A stretch of DNA of 64,000 nt from Acinetobacter sp. ANC 4862 (GCF_004336635.1 NZ_SJXH01000006.1:1-64000), one strand, 5' to 3'; counted from the stretch's first letter, positions 56,120 through 64,000 are shown. The notes: generated from the letters alone by a model not told the origin. Numbers and translations: made by a program.

Positions 56120-56563
56120 ATGATCGTAAGACGCGCAACTCTAGAAGATTTACATCCACTTGCAGTTTTATTCGATGAATATCGCCAATTTTATGGTGCT
56201 TCTTCCAACATAAATTTATCTTATCAATTCTTAAAAAAACGCTTTGAAAATCAGGAAAGTGTGATTTTTATTCATATCAAAGACGATGTCTTTACCGGTT
56301 TTATTTTACTTTATTTAGGTTTTTCTTCTGTAGCTTGCTCTATCTATTATATTTTAGATGATGTTTATGTCACCCCAACATTTCGACGTCAGGGTTCAGC
56401 AAAACAACTGATTGATACCGCCATTTTATTTGCACGCCATGAAAATGCACTACGCATTAGCCTGGAAACTCAAAAAAGCAATTACCAGTCACATAAACTC
56501 TATGAACAAATGGGTTTTGTGAAAGATGATGAATTTAAAATCTATCATTGTTTCCTTAAATAA
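56120..56563 (+). CDS. GNAT-family N-acetyltransferase
   Basis: 147 residues. Starts MIVRRATLEDLHPLAVLFDE. The acetyl-CoA site is FRRQGSAKQLID (R/Q-x-x-G-x-A), and LYEQMGFV closes the fold. The length and the general acid Tyr in LYEQMGF also fit TacT-like acetyltransferase toxins, but this is shared by many GNAT proteins. ATG 56120 is chosen: GGAG seven bases before it lies just after another in-frame ATG at 56108. Its end overlaps the convergent synthase gene by eight bases. Confidence 0.85.
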   Translation: MIVRRATLEDLHPLAVLFDEYRQFYGASSNINLSYQFLKKRFENQESVIFIHIKDDVFTGFILLYLGFSSVACSIYYILDDVYVTPTFRRQGSAKQLIDTAILFARHENALRISLETQKSNYQSHKLYEQMGFVKDDEFKIYHCFLK

Positions 56564-57266
56564 CCATGCGTGTCTTGGCAAGCTCTACTTGTTGTTCCGT
56601 TAAATAAATCCACTTCCCTTGCTCTAATTCAGGAAGTACTAAAGCACCAATTTGCCGACGATGTAATCGTTCAACTTTATTTCCCACAGCAGCCAACATC
56701 CGTTTCACCTGATGATAAACACCTTGATGAATGGTCAGCTGTAATTCATTTTCTGCAAGTTGAATCACATCTGTCGCTGCAAAAACACCTGATTCATTGC
56801 GTAATTCTACACCCTGCTGCAATTGCTGAATCTGTTGCTCTGTCACCGGATCGGCGGTTTGCATTTGATAGACTTTAGCCACGTGTTTTTTTGGATGGGT
56901 TAAGGCCTGCAGAAACTGACCATCATCTGTAAGCAATAAAAGCCCACTGGTGTCCTGATCTAAACGTCCTACACATTGCAAACCACGGTTCATCAACACA
57001 TCATCAAAAAGGTCAAACACACTAAAATGATGAGTGGCTTGATGGGAACATTCATAATCTTGCGGCTTGTTTAAAGCGATATAAACCTTTTCACGATAAG
57101 CAAAACTTTCGCCATACACGGAAAAACTTAAATTATTTAAATCCAGTTTATGTTTTGCATTGGTGATGACTTCACCTTGGATGGCAATCGCTCCATTTTT
57201 AATGAGCTGCTGGCAATGTTTACGCGAACCGAAACCTTGCGATTGCAACATCTTTTCCAAAAACAT
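56556..57266 (-). CDS. RsuA/RluB-family pseudouridine synthase
   Basis: 236 residues. S4 domain at the start (MLQSQGFGSRKHCQQLIKNG), then YIALNKPQDY and the catalytic GRLDQDTSGLLLLTDDGQFL with its Asp, then KVYQMQTADPVTEQQIQQLQ. This is closest to RsuA, which acts at 16S position 516. GAGG three bases before the ATG at 57266 is convincing; the frame is open 42 codons further upstream, but that part does not resemble the family. It is divergent from the DUF441 gene. Confidence 0.9.
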   Translation of the reverse strand: MFLEKMLQSQGFGSRKHCQQLIKNGAIAIQGEVITNAKHKLDLNNLSFSVYGESFAYREKVYIALNKPQDYECSHQATHHFSVFDLFDDVLMNRGLQCVGRLDQDTSGLLLLTDDGQFLQALTHPKKHVAKVYQMQTADPVTEQQIQQLQQGVELRNESGVFAATDVIQLAENELQLTIHQGVYHQVKRMLAAVGNKVERLHRRQIGALVLPELEQGKWIYLTEQQVELAKTRMVI

Positions 57267-57406
57267 AAACCTCACCCTATAACTATCACGAAAGGCGCAT
57301 TCTATACTGAAATGCAGGCTAATTTTATTGTTCATACCCTTTAAAGTAAATCTATACTCAAAACCCGATACAATAGGTGTTATTTTTCCCACTCTTCCTT
57401 AAAGTA

Positions 57407-57859
57407 ATGTCCAATTTAGATTTAAATCTGATCGTTCTGCTGGTTTTATTGGCTTGCGGTATCTTTAGTCATAATAGTGCAGTCACGATTGCCGCTGGTG
57501 TTTTAATTGTCTTTCGCATTACCCCGCTGAGTGAATTTTTCCCTTACTTGCAGCAACACGGTTTAAATATTGGCATCATCATTTTAACCATTGGTGTTTT
57601 AACCCCAATTGCCAGTGGAAAAATTCCGGGAGATGCAATTTTAAAATCCTTTATGAGCTGGAAATCCTTACTGGCCATTGCAATTGGGGTTTTAGTCGCC
57701 TGGCTGGGTGGACGTGGGGTTAAGCTGATGAGCAATCAACCGGATGTAGTTGCAGGCTTACTCATCGGAACAGTTGCAGGTGTTGCGGTATTGCGCGGTG
57801 TTCCTGTGGGTCCTTTGATCGCTGCCGGAATATTGACTTTGTTTATCGGTCATTCTTGA
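57407..57859 (+). CDS. DUF441 family membrane protein (YeaL-like)
   Basis: 150 residues, the usual length for the family. Four hydrophobic segments, e.g. [20 protein letters not shown] and [20 protein letters not shown], with [21 protein letters not shown] and [20 protein letters not shown] later. The Gly/Pro-rich [12 protein letters not shown] is characteristic. Function is unknown in all members. ATG 57407 is chosen; a GTG ten codons upstream would add a poor hydrophobic lead. Confidence 0.88.
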   Translation: MSNLDLNLIVLLVLLACGIFSHNSAVTIAAGVLIVFRITPLSEFFPYLQQHGLNIGIIILTIGVLTPIASGKIPGDAILKSFMSWKSLLAIAIGVLVAWLGGRGVKLMSNQPDVVAGLLIGTVAGVAVLRGVPVGPLIAAGILTLFIGHS

Positions 57860-57905
57860 ATTTTTAATCTTAAGCCTGACACTTGGCAGGCTTATTCTGC
57901 ACGAT

Positions 57906-59081
57906 TTATGCAGCTTTTCGAAATAAAATTCTGGTTAAAAGCATACCAATCAGAGATAGGGTTGCCATTAAAATTCCCACCCAAATCCATCCACCTGTAG
58001 CCAGTACAATTGAAGCAATCAAAGGCGGCAACAGGAATTGTGAGGTGGCTGAAAATTGCAACACCAGCCCGATCGTGGTGCTAATGGCAATCGGCTTTGC
58101 AGAAAAATTTAACACTTGAGAAAACACGACCGCTGCCACCAGACCGCCAAATAATGAAAAGCTCAAAACCAATATAAATTGCAGACCAAAGGGCAAGAAT
58201 TCGCGTAATAGATAAAAACTCAGGGCACAGACCATTAAGGTAGCAAAACCGGTTTGGACTAAAGTTTGAGGCCGAAAACCACGCTGTAACAGTAAGCCAC
58301 AAGCAAAGGTGCCAATGGCATTGGCAATCGCCACAATAGCCGTTAAGCCCCCTGCCACCGCTAAAGAAATTTGATATTGTTGATAAATGCTGGGTAAAAA
58401 ACCGACCAGACTAAACCATTGTCCGGCGTATACGCCAAAAATAGCCGCCAGAATCCAGGCTGGAGGATGTTTTAAAGTCAGTTTAATTAAATCAAAAACT
58501 GCAACCGACTGGGTATGGGTTTGCGCTGTGGGAATAATCGTGTAAATCACACCTGCCAAGGCAAGTGATAATAACCCGAAGCAAATCCAAACCCCTTGCC
58601 AACTTATGCTATTGAGCAGGAATGGGGTACACAGCAAGCCTATTCCCATTCCGCCCCCCATATAGGCACTCCACAACCCCATCTTGGCTTGCAACTGCTC
58701 GACGGGAACCAGTTGGCGGATAAAAGCAGGACCACTTAAGGTAATCAGTAAAAATCCGAAACCTTCTACTACACGCAGTGCCAGCAACCCTGAGAACGTT
58801 TGGACAAAACCCCCAATAAAACTGGCGATTGCGAGTAAACTTAATCCGAATAATACACAGCGTTTCAAGCCAATTTTAGCGGTATAACTGCCCAATAATA
58901 ATGCCATGCACATACCTGCCACTTGCACTAAGGACAATAAAAAACCGGCTTGCACCAAACTGATGCCTAACTCGGCTTGCAGGACAGGAACCGCAGGTGG
59001 CAACTTCCCGACATGCATGGCAGCGACAAATCCTGCTGCAATAATCCATAAATCTTTGTTGAGCCAACGCGCGGAACTCAC
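57906..59081 (-). CDS. MFS transporter (CynX/NimT-like)
   Basis: 391 residues and twelve predicted helices. DLWIIAAGFVAAMHVGKLPP opens the first helix. GLKRCVLFGLSLLAIASF holds the loop 2-3 position, and VVEGFGFLLITLSGPAFIRQ is a conserved helix 5 region. The substrate is unknown; close relatives include cyanate and nitroimidazole-type permeases. GTG at 59081 is selected because AAGGAG lies six bases upstream; another GTG at 59108 has no ribosome site. It is adjacent to metR without obvious functional link. Confidence 0.85.
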   Translation of the reverse strand: MSSARWLNKDLWIIAAGFVAAMHVGKLPPAVPVLQAELGISLVQAGFLLSLVQVAGMCMALLLGSYTAKIGLKRCVLFGLSLLAIASFIGGFVQTFSGLLALRVVEGFGFLLITLSGPAFIRQLVPVEQLQAKMGLWSAYMGGGMGIGLLCTPFLLNSISWQGVWICFGLLSLALAGVIYTIIPTAQTHTQSVAVFDLIKLTLKHPPAWILAAIFGVYAGQWFSLVGFLPSIYQQYQISLAVAGGLTAIVAIANAIGTFACGLLLQRGFRPQTLVQTGFATLMVCALSFYLLREFLPFGLQFILVLSFSLFGGLVAAVVFSQVLNFSAKPIAISTTIGLVLQFSATSQFLLPPLIASIVLATGGWIWVGILMATLSLIGMLLTRILFRKAA

Positions 59082-59247
59082 AACCTTCTCCTTTAGCGAT
59101 TCCAGCACTAGACTAGCAAGAATAAAAATGGTTATTTATCGTTGATTTAGATAAAATAAGAGCTGAGAACAATCAATCTGTATTGACTCAGGCCATGAGA
59201 AAATTCCGTCTAAAGCTGTGAACTTGTGCAAAATTCAGCACGCTCTT

Positions 59248-60168
59248 TTAAGCAGAATAATACTGATTACGCTTTTGCGAGAATTTAGCTAATTGCTTTA
59301 AAAAGCCTTCAAAATAACTTTTCTCTTTCTCTTCGGTTCGATAGCCCGCATACAGAGTACGGCGCAAGCCTGTAGAAGAGACACAATCTAAACGGCGTGA
59401 AGTCACCCAGCCTTTTTGCTCATATTCATTCACCACCCAATCTGGAAGTGCCGCAATACCTCGACCACTCGCCACCAACTGAATCAGCATCTGAGTTAAA
59501 TCTGTGGTGCGTATGTGCTTCGGTTGGATATTTGCAGGAATAAACAGTTTCGCCATGATATCTAAACGGTGCTTATCGACCGGATAAGTAATCAGGGTTT
59601 CATCTGCCAACTTTTGAACGGTAATACGTTCGGCACGTACCAATGGATGGGTATTCGATAAAACCAGACGTGATTCATATTCAAAAATCGGGAAATATTC
59701 GATGCCTTTTAACGCAATCGGATCCGCGGTAATCAACAGGTCAAATTCCGCATTTTGCAAAAGTTCATGTGGATTGGATTCAAAACCTGAAGCAAAGTCC
59801 AGATCCACATCTGGATATAAATGACGATATTGGTTCAGCAAAGGCATCAACCAGTCAAAACAACTATGACATTCTGATGAGAAAATAATACGCCCGGTTT
59901 GACCATGTACAATGCGGGTAATATCGGTTTGGGTAATCTGAATTTGTGGCAAGACATCATCAGCCAATTTGAGTAAACGCTGTCCAACATTAGAAAAAGT
60001 CACCGGACGGCTACGGCGATTCACCACCTCTACCCCATACCAATGATCCAGTTCTTTCAGTTGATGAGAAATTGCTGAGGGCGTTAAACACAAATCGTTG
60101 GCTGCAGCCACCAATGAACCATGCTCACGCAAGGCAGTTAAGGTTTTTAAATGACGAATTTCTAACAT
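59248..60168 (-). CDS. metR: LysR-type regulator MetR
   Basis: 306 residues. N-terminal helix-turn-helix MLEIRHLKTLTALREHGSLV, then AAANDLCLTPSAISHQLKEL, and the effector domain with SSECHSCFDWLMPLLNQYR, typical of MetR. MetR senses homocysteine and activates methionine genes. It is divergent from metE, the usual arrangement, and a perfect MetR box lies between. In this genome, however, metE is cut short, so MetR may now act only elsewhere. The ATG at 60168 is used; no good ribosome site precedes it. Confidence 0.92.
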   Translation of the reverse strand: MLEIRHLKTLTALREHGSLVAAANDLCLTPSAISHQLKELDHWYGVEVVNRRSRPVTFSNVGQRLLKLADDVLPQIQITQTDITRIVHGQTGRIIFSSECHSCFDWLMPLLNQYRHLYPDVDLDFASGFESNPHELLQNAEFDLLITADPIALKGIEYFPIFEYESRLVLSNTHPLVRAERITVQKLADETLITYPVDKHRLDIMAKLFIPANIQPKHIRTTDLTQMLIQLVASGRGIAALPDWVVNEYEQKGWVTSRRLDCVSSTGLRRTLYAGYRTEEKEKSYFEGFLKQLAKFSQKRNQYYSA

Positions 60169-60187
60169 GTAAAGGAGGATCCGCAAA

Positions 60188-60253
60188 ATGAAACTTTGTC
60201 CGAGTGCAAGACATGCAGCAAAGCTACATGTGAGAGAATCTCATAAAAAATAA
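60188..60253 (+). CDS. Candidate 21-residue small ORF with perfect ribosome site
   Basis: AAAGGAGG ends nine bases before an ATG that opens 21 codons (MKLCPSARHAAKLHVRESHK and a final Lys) in the metR-metE spacer, in the direction of metE. The Shine-Dalgarno match is the best in this area. The peptide has no recognised motif. The minus-strand copy lies just upstream of the metR start. It could be a leader peptide or a chance match. Confidence 0.3.
   Translation: MKLCPSARHAAKLHVRESHKK
60231..60243. promoter_or_regulatory. Palindrome resembling a MetR site (second)
   Basis: TGAGAGAATCTCA is a perfect palindrome with the MetR spacing but with G and C at the inner consensus positions (TGAG/CTCA instead of TGAA/TTCA). 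It lies between metR and the perfect box, where a second MetR dimer often binds. Confidence 0.4.
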
Positions 60254-60300
60254 TTCTACTTAAAGACAAACACGCAGATAAATTTTCAAAAGAAAAATAA

Positions 60301-60313
60301 TGAATTAAATTCA
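60301..60313. promoter_or_regulatory. MetR-binding box
   Basis: TGAATTAAATTCA fits the MetR consensus TGAA-N5-TTCA exactly. It lies about 90 bases before the metE start, in the divergent metR-metE spacer, where activator sites are expected. Confidence 0.7.
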
Positions 60314-60402
60314 ATATACCATAAAATTAATTAGTTTATTTCATGTTTAATTTTATTCGATGATGTTTTCAACAAAAAGAATCTCCTTGCAGGAAAAACA
60401 TC

Positions 60403-60600
60403 ATGACGATTACTTCTCACATTCTTGGCTATCCACGTGTTGGGGCAAAGCGTGAACTTAAATTTGCTTGCGAGTCATATCGGAAAGGTGAATCTACCCA
60501 AGTCGAATTTTTGACTAAAGCCCAAACAGTTACAGTTGAAGCAAACAACTGGCAAGCACAGATTAAAGATAGCCCATTTTTAGGGGTTATTTTTATATGA
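60403..60600 (+). pseudogene. metE: metE truncated after about 60 codons
   Basis: TITSHILGYPRVGAKRELKF, then ACESYRKGESTQVEFLTKAQ and ANNWQAQIKDSPFL, follow the N-terminus of cobalamin-independent methionine synthase, normally about 750 residues. After codon 60 (near 60582) the match ends, and five foreign codons lead to a stop. The zinc site and the catalytic C-terminal domain are absent, so no activity is possible. AGGAAAAAC precedes the ATG. Methionine synthesis would have to use another enzyme, such as MetH. Confidence 0.85.
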
Positions 60601-60603
60601 GAT

Positions 60604-60632
60604 AAAAAATCACCTATTATGAAAAGTGATAA
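60604..60632 (-). terminator. Probable terminator of the YDY-repeat gene
   Basis: ATCAC and GTGAT form a short stem on the minus strand, followed by TTTTTT, overlapping the end of the gene. Confidence 0.45.
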
Positions 60633-60979
60633 TATTGCCCGGTACCAAAGTCATAAAAACTTAGGCTAGAACCTGAAATCGTAATCTCGAAATAACTCGA
60701 ATTTCCATAATGATAACCTTCGTATTTTTTTACACCTTTCTTCTTTAAACTGATAAATTCACTATGACCATAATCATATAAATTGAACTCTCGACCGGTA
60801 TGTCGCCCCTCAAACATGACTGATCGCTGATAATCATAAAGTTTGGCTTCATGTTGATTTACATCGCCGCTTATTTGAGGATATGTGCTTTCGTTATAAT
60901 CATAAATATTAGATTTAGTGTTTCCAAATTCCAGTTTGGCTACCACTAAAGCGAGTGCCGCTCTCTGATACTGTTTCAT
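60617..60979 (-). CDS. YDY-repeat protein, 120 residues, unknown function
   Basis: After a short N-terminus (MKQYQRAALALVVAKLEFGN), the protein is made of about five repeats of 18-25 residues with an aromatic signature: IYDYNES, LYDYQRS, LYDYGHS, YHYGNSS and FYDFGTG. The regular tyrosine-aspartate turns suggest a small all-beta repeat fold. There is no clear signal peptide or membrane helix. AGGGA sits seven bases upstream of the ATG. It lies directly at the metE breakpoint, opposite in strand, so it probably came with the rearrangement that cut metE. Confidence 0.6.
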   Translation of the reverse strand: MKQYQRAALALVVAKLEFGNTKSNIYDYNESTYPQISGDVNQHEAKLYDYQRSVMFEGRHTGREFNLYDYGHSEFISLKKKGVKKYEGYHYGNSSYFEITISGSSLSFYDFGTGQYYHFS

Positions 60980-61430
60980 AAATTTTCCCTTTTATTTTTT
61001 TAATTGTTTTGAGTGATAGAAAAGTCATCCTATTTTCTATTTTAAAACTTATTCAAATTGTTGTTATTCAAAAACAACATAACAAATTATTTTTTCAACT
61101 TAAAGTATTACTTTTATAATGCCTCAAATTTAACTTTAAATAATCTTTCCCACAATCCCCAACTGAGAAATCTAGACCTCTTTAGAACTTTGGTCTTAGC
61201 CTTGCAGGAATTAAAACCAAACTGACTAAGATCTTTCCAAAACCATCTATCTAAAACCCATCAAAAATAAAATAAACAAATATATTTCAATCCGCTAAAA
61301 ATAATAAACCTAACGACATCTGGTTAATATGAATGTTTTTACTATGGCTCGATCAAAGATAAATATTGTATTTACCAGTCCCTTTATATTTAAGCTCAAA
61401 TCATTCATAAATGCAGATTTGAGAGAAAAA
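60980..61430. other. AT-rich spacer before the dioxygenase gene
   Basis: About 450 bases with no supported frame. TATAAT occurs at 61115-61120 on the plus strand with a weak TTTTCA 17 bases upstream, a possible promoter for the dioxygenase with a leader of about 300 bases. No remainder of metE was seen in either direction. Confidence 0.4.
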
Positions 61431-62378
61431 ATGCCCATAAAACTCATATGTGTCTCGCACACGCCGTTACTGGATTTTGCATCTCCTCCTGCAGAGATTG
61501 AAGCCGCTGCACGCGCAACATTTCAAAAACTGGCGGAACAGGTTAAAGCCTATGATCCCACGCTGATTGTGGTCTTTGGTCCAGACCATTTTAATGGCTT
61601 CTTTTATGACCTGATGCCGAGTTTCTGTGTCGGTGTGCGTGCAACTGCTGCGGGTGACTGGAACTATGGACCTGCACCATTGGACGTTCCAGAAGATAAA
61701 GCACTCGGTTTAATTGAACACTGTTTAGATCACGATATTGATATTTCCTATTCCTATCGGATGCAGGCCGATCATGGTTTTACCCAACCACTTGATTTAC
61801 TTTGCGAAGGTCAGCTTAATCGTTATCCGGTGATTCCGGTGTTTATTAATGGCGCTGCTGCACCAATGCCCCGTACCAAACGTGTGATTGAACTAGGTAA
61901 AGTGATTGGTGCATATCTTAAAACCCTAGATGAACGCGTTTTAATTATTGGCTCCGGTGGTTTATCGCATGATCCACCGACACCGCAAATTAGCACAGCA
62001 GCACCCGAAGTTCAGGAATTCTTAATTGCTGGGCGTAACCCGACAGCAGAAGCACGTGAGAACCGTCAATCCAAAGTCATTGCCGTGGGTCAACGCCTTG
62101 CTAGTGGTGACTTATCAGCCGCACTACCATTGAACCCGGAATGGGATAAAGATTTATTACAGCGCTTTAAAAATGCGGATTTTGATTATTTAGCCAACAT
62201 GAGCAATGACGAAATTCGTCGCGATGGCGGACGTGGTGGTCAGGAAATCCGTGCCTGGATTGCAGCTTTCGCAGCACTTTCTGCAAGTGGCGAATATAAT
62301 TCAGAAGTACACTATTATGAACCGATTCAGGAATGGATTGCCGGCATGGGCATGATGACTGCGCAACCCAAAGCATAA
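61431..62378 (+). CDS. Class III extradiol dioxygenase (MhpB-like, 2,3-dihydroxyphenylpropionate 1,2-dioxygenase)
   Basis: 315 residues, the size of E. coli MhpB (314). IKLICVSHTPLLDFASPP, VVFGPDHFNGFFYDLMPSFC and YRMQADHGFTQPLDLL supply the iron ligands and acid-base residues of LigB-type enzymes. IIGSGGLSHDPPTP is also typical. The enzyme opens the ring of 2,3-dihydroxyphenylpropionate meta to the new hydroxyl. None of the usual mhp partners (mhpA, C, D, E, F) is in the window. GAGAG precedes the ATG at 61431; the frame is open 34 codons earlier, but that part is unlike the family. Confidence 0.88.
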   Translation: MPIKLICVSHTPLLDFASPPAEIEAAARATFQKLAEQVKAYDPTLIVVFGPDHFNGFFYDLMPSFCVGVRATAAGDWNYGPAPLDVPEDKALGLIEHCLDHDIDISYSYRMQADHGFTQPLDLLCEGQLNRYPVIPVFINGAAAPMPRTKRVIELGKVIGAYLKTLDERVLIIGSGGLSHDPPTPQISTAAPEVQEFLIAGRNPTAEARENRQSKVIAVGQRLASGDLSAALPLNPEWDKDLLQRFKNADFDYLANMSNDEIRRDGGRGGQEIRAWIAAFAALSASGEYNSEVHYYEPIQEWIAGMGMMTAQPKA

Positions 62379-62421
62379 ACATTTAAGTCATAAACATTCA
62401 TATAACAGCAAAAAATCAAAT

Positions 62422-62450
62422 AAAAAGGACATCAAATGATGTCCTTTTTT
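62422..62450. terminator. Bidirectional terminator
   Basis: AAAAGGACATCA pairs with TGATGTCCTTTT around a short loop, with A-run and T-run flanks. It lies between the convergent dioxygenase and helicase genes and serves both. Confidence 0.88.
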
Positions 62451-62467
62451 GATCGAAGTATTGAGGC

Positions 62468-64000
62468 TTATTCAACAAAAAGTAAAGCCAAACGCACCTG
62501 ATCATAACCCATACGAGGTGTAGTCGCTTCCACAATTGGACGCAGCTTAATGACACCATCTTCACTAAAATGTTCAGGACTTTGACGCTTCATTAAGCGT
62601 TTATAAATTTTCCGTACTTGCTCAACAACTTCTTCACCCGGATGTGCTACAGAAATATCCAGACCCTGCTCTTTATGCAATTTCGCCAAATGATTGATAA
62701 TCGTTGCAGGGGTTAATCCACGTTCAACCGCAATATCCTGAATTTCATAGCCTTCGACAAAAAGCTCACGCGTTTCATCAAGGGTTGCAGTGGCATAATT
62801 GGTTTTGCCGCCACTTTTCGCTATTTTCTTTTCATTGCGCTGAATTTCAGTTTCATTCAAGGTACCGCCACAATGACGAATAAAAGCTTTATGTTGCGGT
62901 GCTAAATCAATCGACTCAAAGTGATTTTCTGCTTCATCGGACAATTCCTGAAAACGTCGATCGGCTTTAATCGCCAAACTATCCAGTTCCAAAGCTTGTT
63001 CATTAATCCCGAGCAGCTTTAAGCCACTTAAGGCTTTTAGACGTGATATCGCAACATAACCCTGTCCTTTCTCAAAAGTGTGGGCGAGATTAATTTCAGC
63101 CGCTTCCAAGGTCATGCCTTGAGATTTATGTATGGTAATCGCCCAGGCCAGACGTAGTGGAATTTGCTGAAAACTGGCAATGGTTTTACCGGCATCGTTA
63201 TCCACCGACCAGGTTTCAGGTGCCACAACCAGCACTGTGCCATCGGTGAGCTTCACTTTAGGTAAAATGCCATGATCATCGTCTTCTTCAAAGCCAATGA
63301 CTTCACCTAAACTGCCGTTGATATAACCCATATCAAAGTTGTTCTTCACAAACATCACTTTGGCATTTTTCTTTAAGGTGAGATTTTCAGGCGCACGAAC
63401 CGAAGATTTTAAAGTTTCAATCAGTTTGTCATTACCATCACATACCGCTTCAAACTGTCGCTCATCTGCTTCAATGGCATTCAGATGCTTAAAGTTGATC
63501 GCATCCACATCCATATTGTGGGTATACAAACGGGTAAAGGTTTCTCCAATATCCTGCTTGCGGGTTTGTTCTAAAGCCTGTAAATGTTCAGCGGTAATAC
63601 TTTGACTACGAATGGCATTTAAAATGTCATTTAAATAATCGTTACCTTGACGATGTTGCTCAGTCAAATAACAGACCCGGAATTTCGCTTCGACCCATGC
63701 ATCGGACATAAAGCAGAATTTATCGCGATTGCGTTCGTCATTTTTACCGACTGGCGGTAACTGGAAGAAGTCACCTGCGACAATCACTTGAATGCCACCA
63801 AAGGCTTCGTCGCTTTCTTTAAAATATTTTAAAACCTGATTCACCAGATTCAGCTGCTTGGCATGTAACATTGAAATTTCATCAATAATCAGCACTTGGG
63901 CATTTTCTAAATGCTCTTTTAAGTATTTGCGCTCTTTCATATTTTTCAGGTCAGCATCGGATAAAAAATCCTTGATGCCAATTCCCGCCCAGGTATGAAT
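62468..64000 (-). CDS. PIF1/RecD-like helicase with C-terminal helix-turn-helix (5' end outside window)
   Basis: The visible part is about 510 residues and the frame continues past the right edge (HTWAGIGI..FLSDADLKN precedes the first Met at 63940), so the P-loop is outside. Seen here are motif II (LIIDEISML), motif III (VAGDFFQLPPVG), motif IV-like (CYLTEQHRQG) and the late motifs (LAWAITIHKSQGMTLE and YVAISRLKALSGL). At the C-terminus lies a helix-turn-helix of the HTH_40 type (IQDIAVERGLTPATIINHLA), as in bacterial PIF1-type helicases. It likely acts on DNA 5' to 3'. Confidence 0.88.
   Translation of the reverse strand: MHTWAGIGIKDFLSDADLKNMKERKYLKEHLENAQVLIIDEISMLHAKQLNLVNQVLKYFKESDEAFGGIQVIVAGDFFQLPPVGKNDERNRDKFCFMSDAWVEAKFRVCYLTEQHRQGNDYLNDILNAIRSQSITAEHLQALEQTRKQDIGETFTRLYTHNMDVDAINFKHLNAIEADERQFEAVCDGNDKLIETLKSSVRAPENLTLKKNAKVMFVKNNFDMGYINGSLGEVIGFEEDDDHGILPKVKLTDGTVLVVAPETWSVDNDAGKTIASFQQIPLRLAWAITIHKSQGMTLEAAEINLAHTFEKGQGYVAISRLKALSGLKLLGINEQALELDSLAIKADRRFQELSDEAENHFESIDLAPQHKAFIRHCGGTLNETEIQRNEKKIAKSGGKTNYATATLDETRELFVEGYEIQDIAVERGLTPATIINHLAKLHKEQGLDISVAHPGEEVVEQVRKIYKRLMKRQSPEHFSEDGVIKLRPIVEATTPRMGYDQVRLALLFVE

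Noticed and set aside
61329-61430. Extended N-terminus for the MhpB-like enzyme
   Set aside because: The additional residues do not resemble the family, and GAGAG precedes the ATG at 61431.

Overview
The window is chromosomal DNA of a gammaproteobacterium, almost certainly an Acinetobacter species. The main clues are an AT-rich base composition, an Hfq with the long glycine-rich tail typical of that genus, the order rsmG-parA-parB-exbB-exbD-msbA-lpxK-kdsB-holB-pilZ, and the lptD-surA pair divergent from amgK-murU. Most of the window is housekeeping sequence. Accessory or decaying patches lie at the left edge, around 12-16 kb, 23 kb, 55.6-56.6 kb and 60-62 kb.

Region by region. 1-3.2 kb: the end of an insertion sequence, a lipoprotein esterase, two UspA stress proteins and two tiny genes. 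3.5-9 kb: pepN, two unknown genes (one a zinc-ribbon protein) and thiM. 9.1-14.7 kb: a LysR regulator convergent with a TfdB-type aromatic hydroxylase, a possible acyltransferase, and a TerC/CBS/CorC membrane protein. 15.1-18.1 kb: a tandem pair of nearly identical MarR regulators, an SRAP/YedK protein and a membrane protein. 18.2-22 kb: glcB, zapE and an AraC regulator. 23-24.4 kb: the tail of a dead flavin monooxygenase, then a LysO-type exporter. 24.5-32.1 kb, all on the minus strand: SRPBCC protein-cmk-rpsA, ihfB-lapA-pyrF, ung-hydratase-tadA and a QueD-like protein. 32.2-46.5 kb, also minus: tetR-gspHIJK, tatD, pilZ, holB, then kdsB, lpxK, msbA, exbD, exbB, parB, parA, rsmG, murU and amgK. 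46.6-50.4 kb, plus strand: lptD-surA. 50.5-54.5 kb, minus: tsaE-mutL-miaA-hfq. 54.6-59.1 kb: two pseudouridine synthases, a RelB-like protein next to a GNAT acetyltransferase, a DUF441 protein and an MFS transporter. 59.2-64 kb: metR, a metE cut off after about 60 codons, a YDY-repeat protein, an isolated mhpB-like dioxygenase, and a PIF1-type helicase running off the right end.

Several blocks work on the cell envelope. lpxK, msbA and kdsB serve lipid A and LPS, lptD and surA complete outer-membrane delivery, amgK and murU recycle MurNAc, and gspHIJK supply type II secretion tip pseudopilins. tsaE, miaA, tadA and the pseudouridine synthases modify RNA.

I found no complete new defence system, CRISPR array, prophage or tRNA. 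The observations most worth following are the mosaic MarR duplication, the MetR box left in front of a truncated metE with a small ORF carrying a perfect Shine-Dalgarno, the YDY-repeat protein at that breakpoint, and the RelB-like/GNAT neighbour pair.
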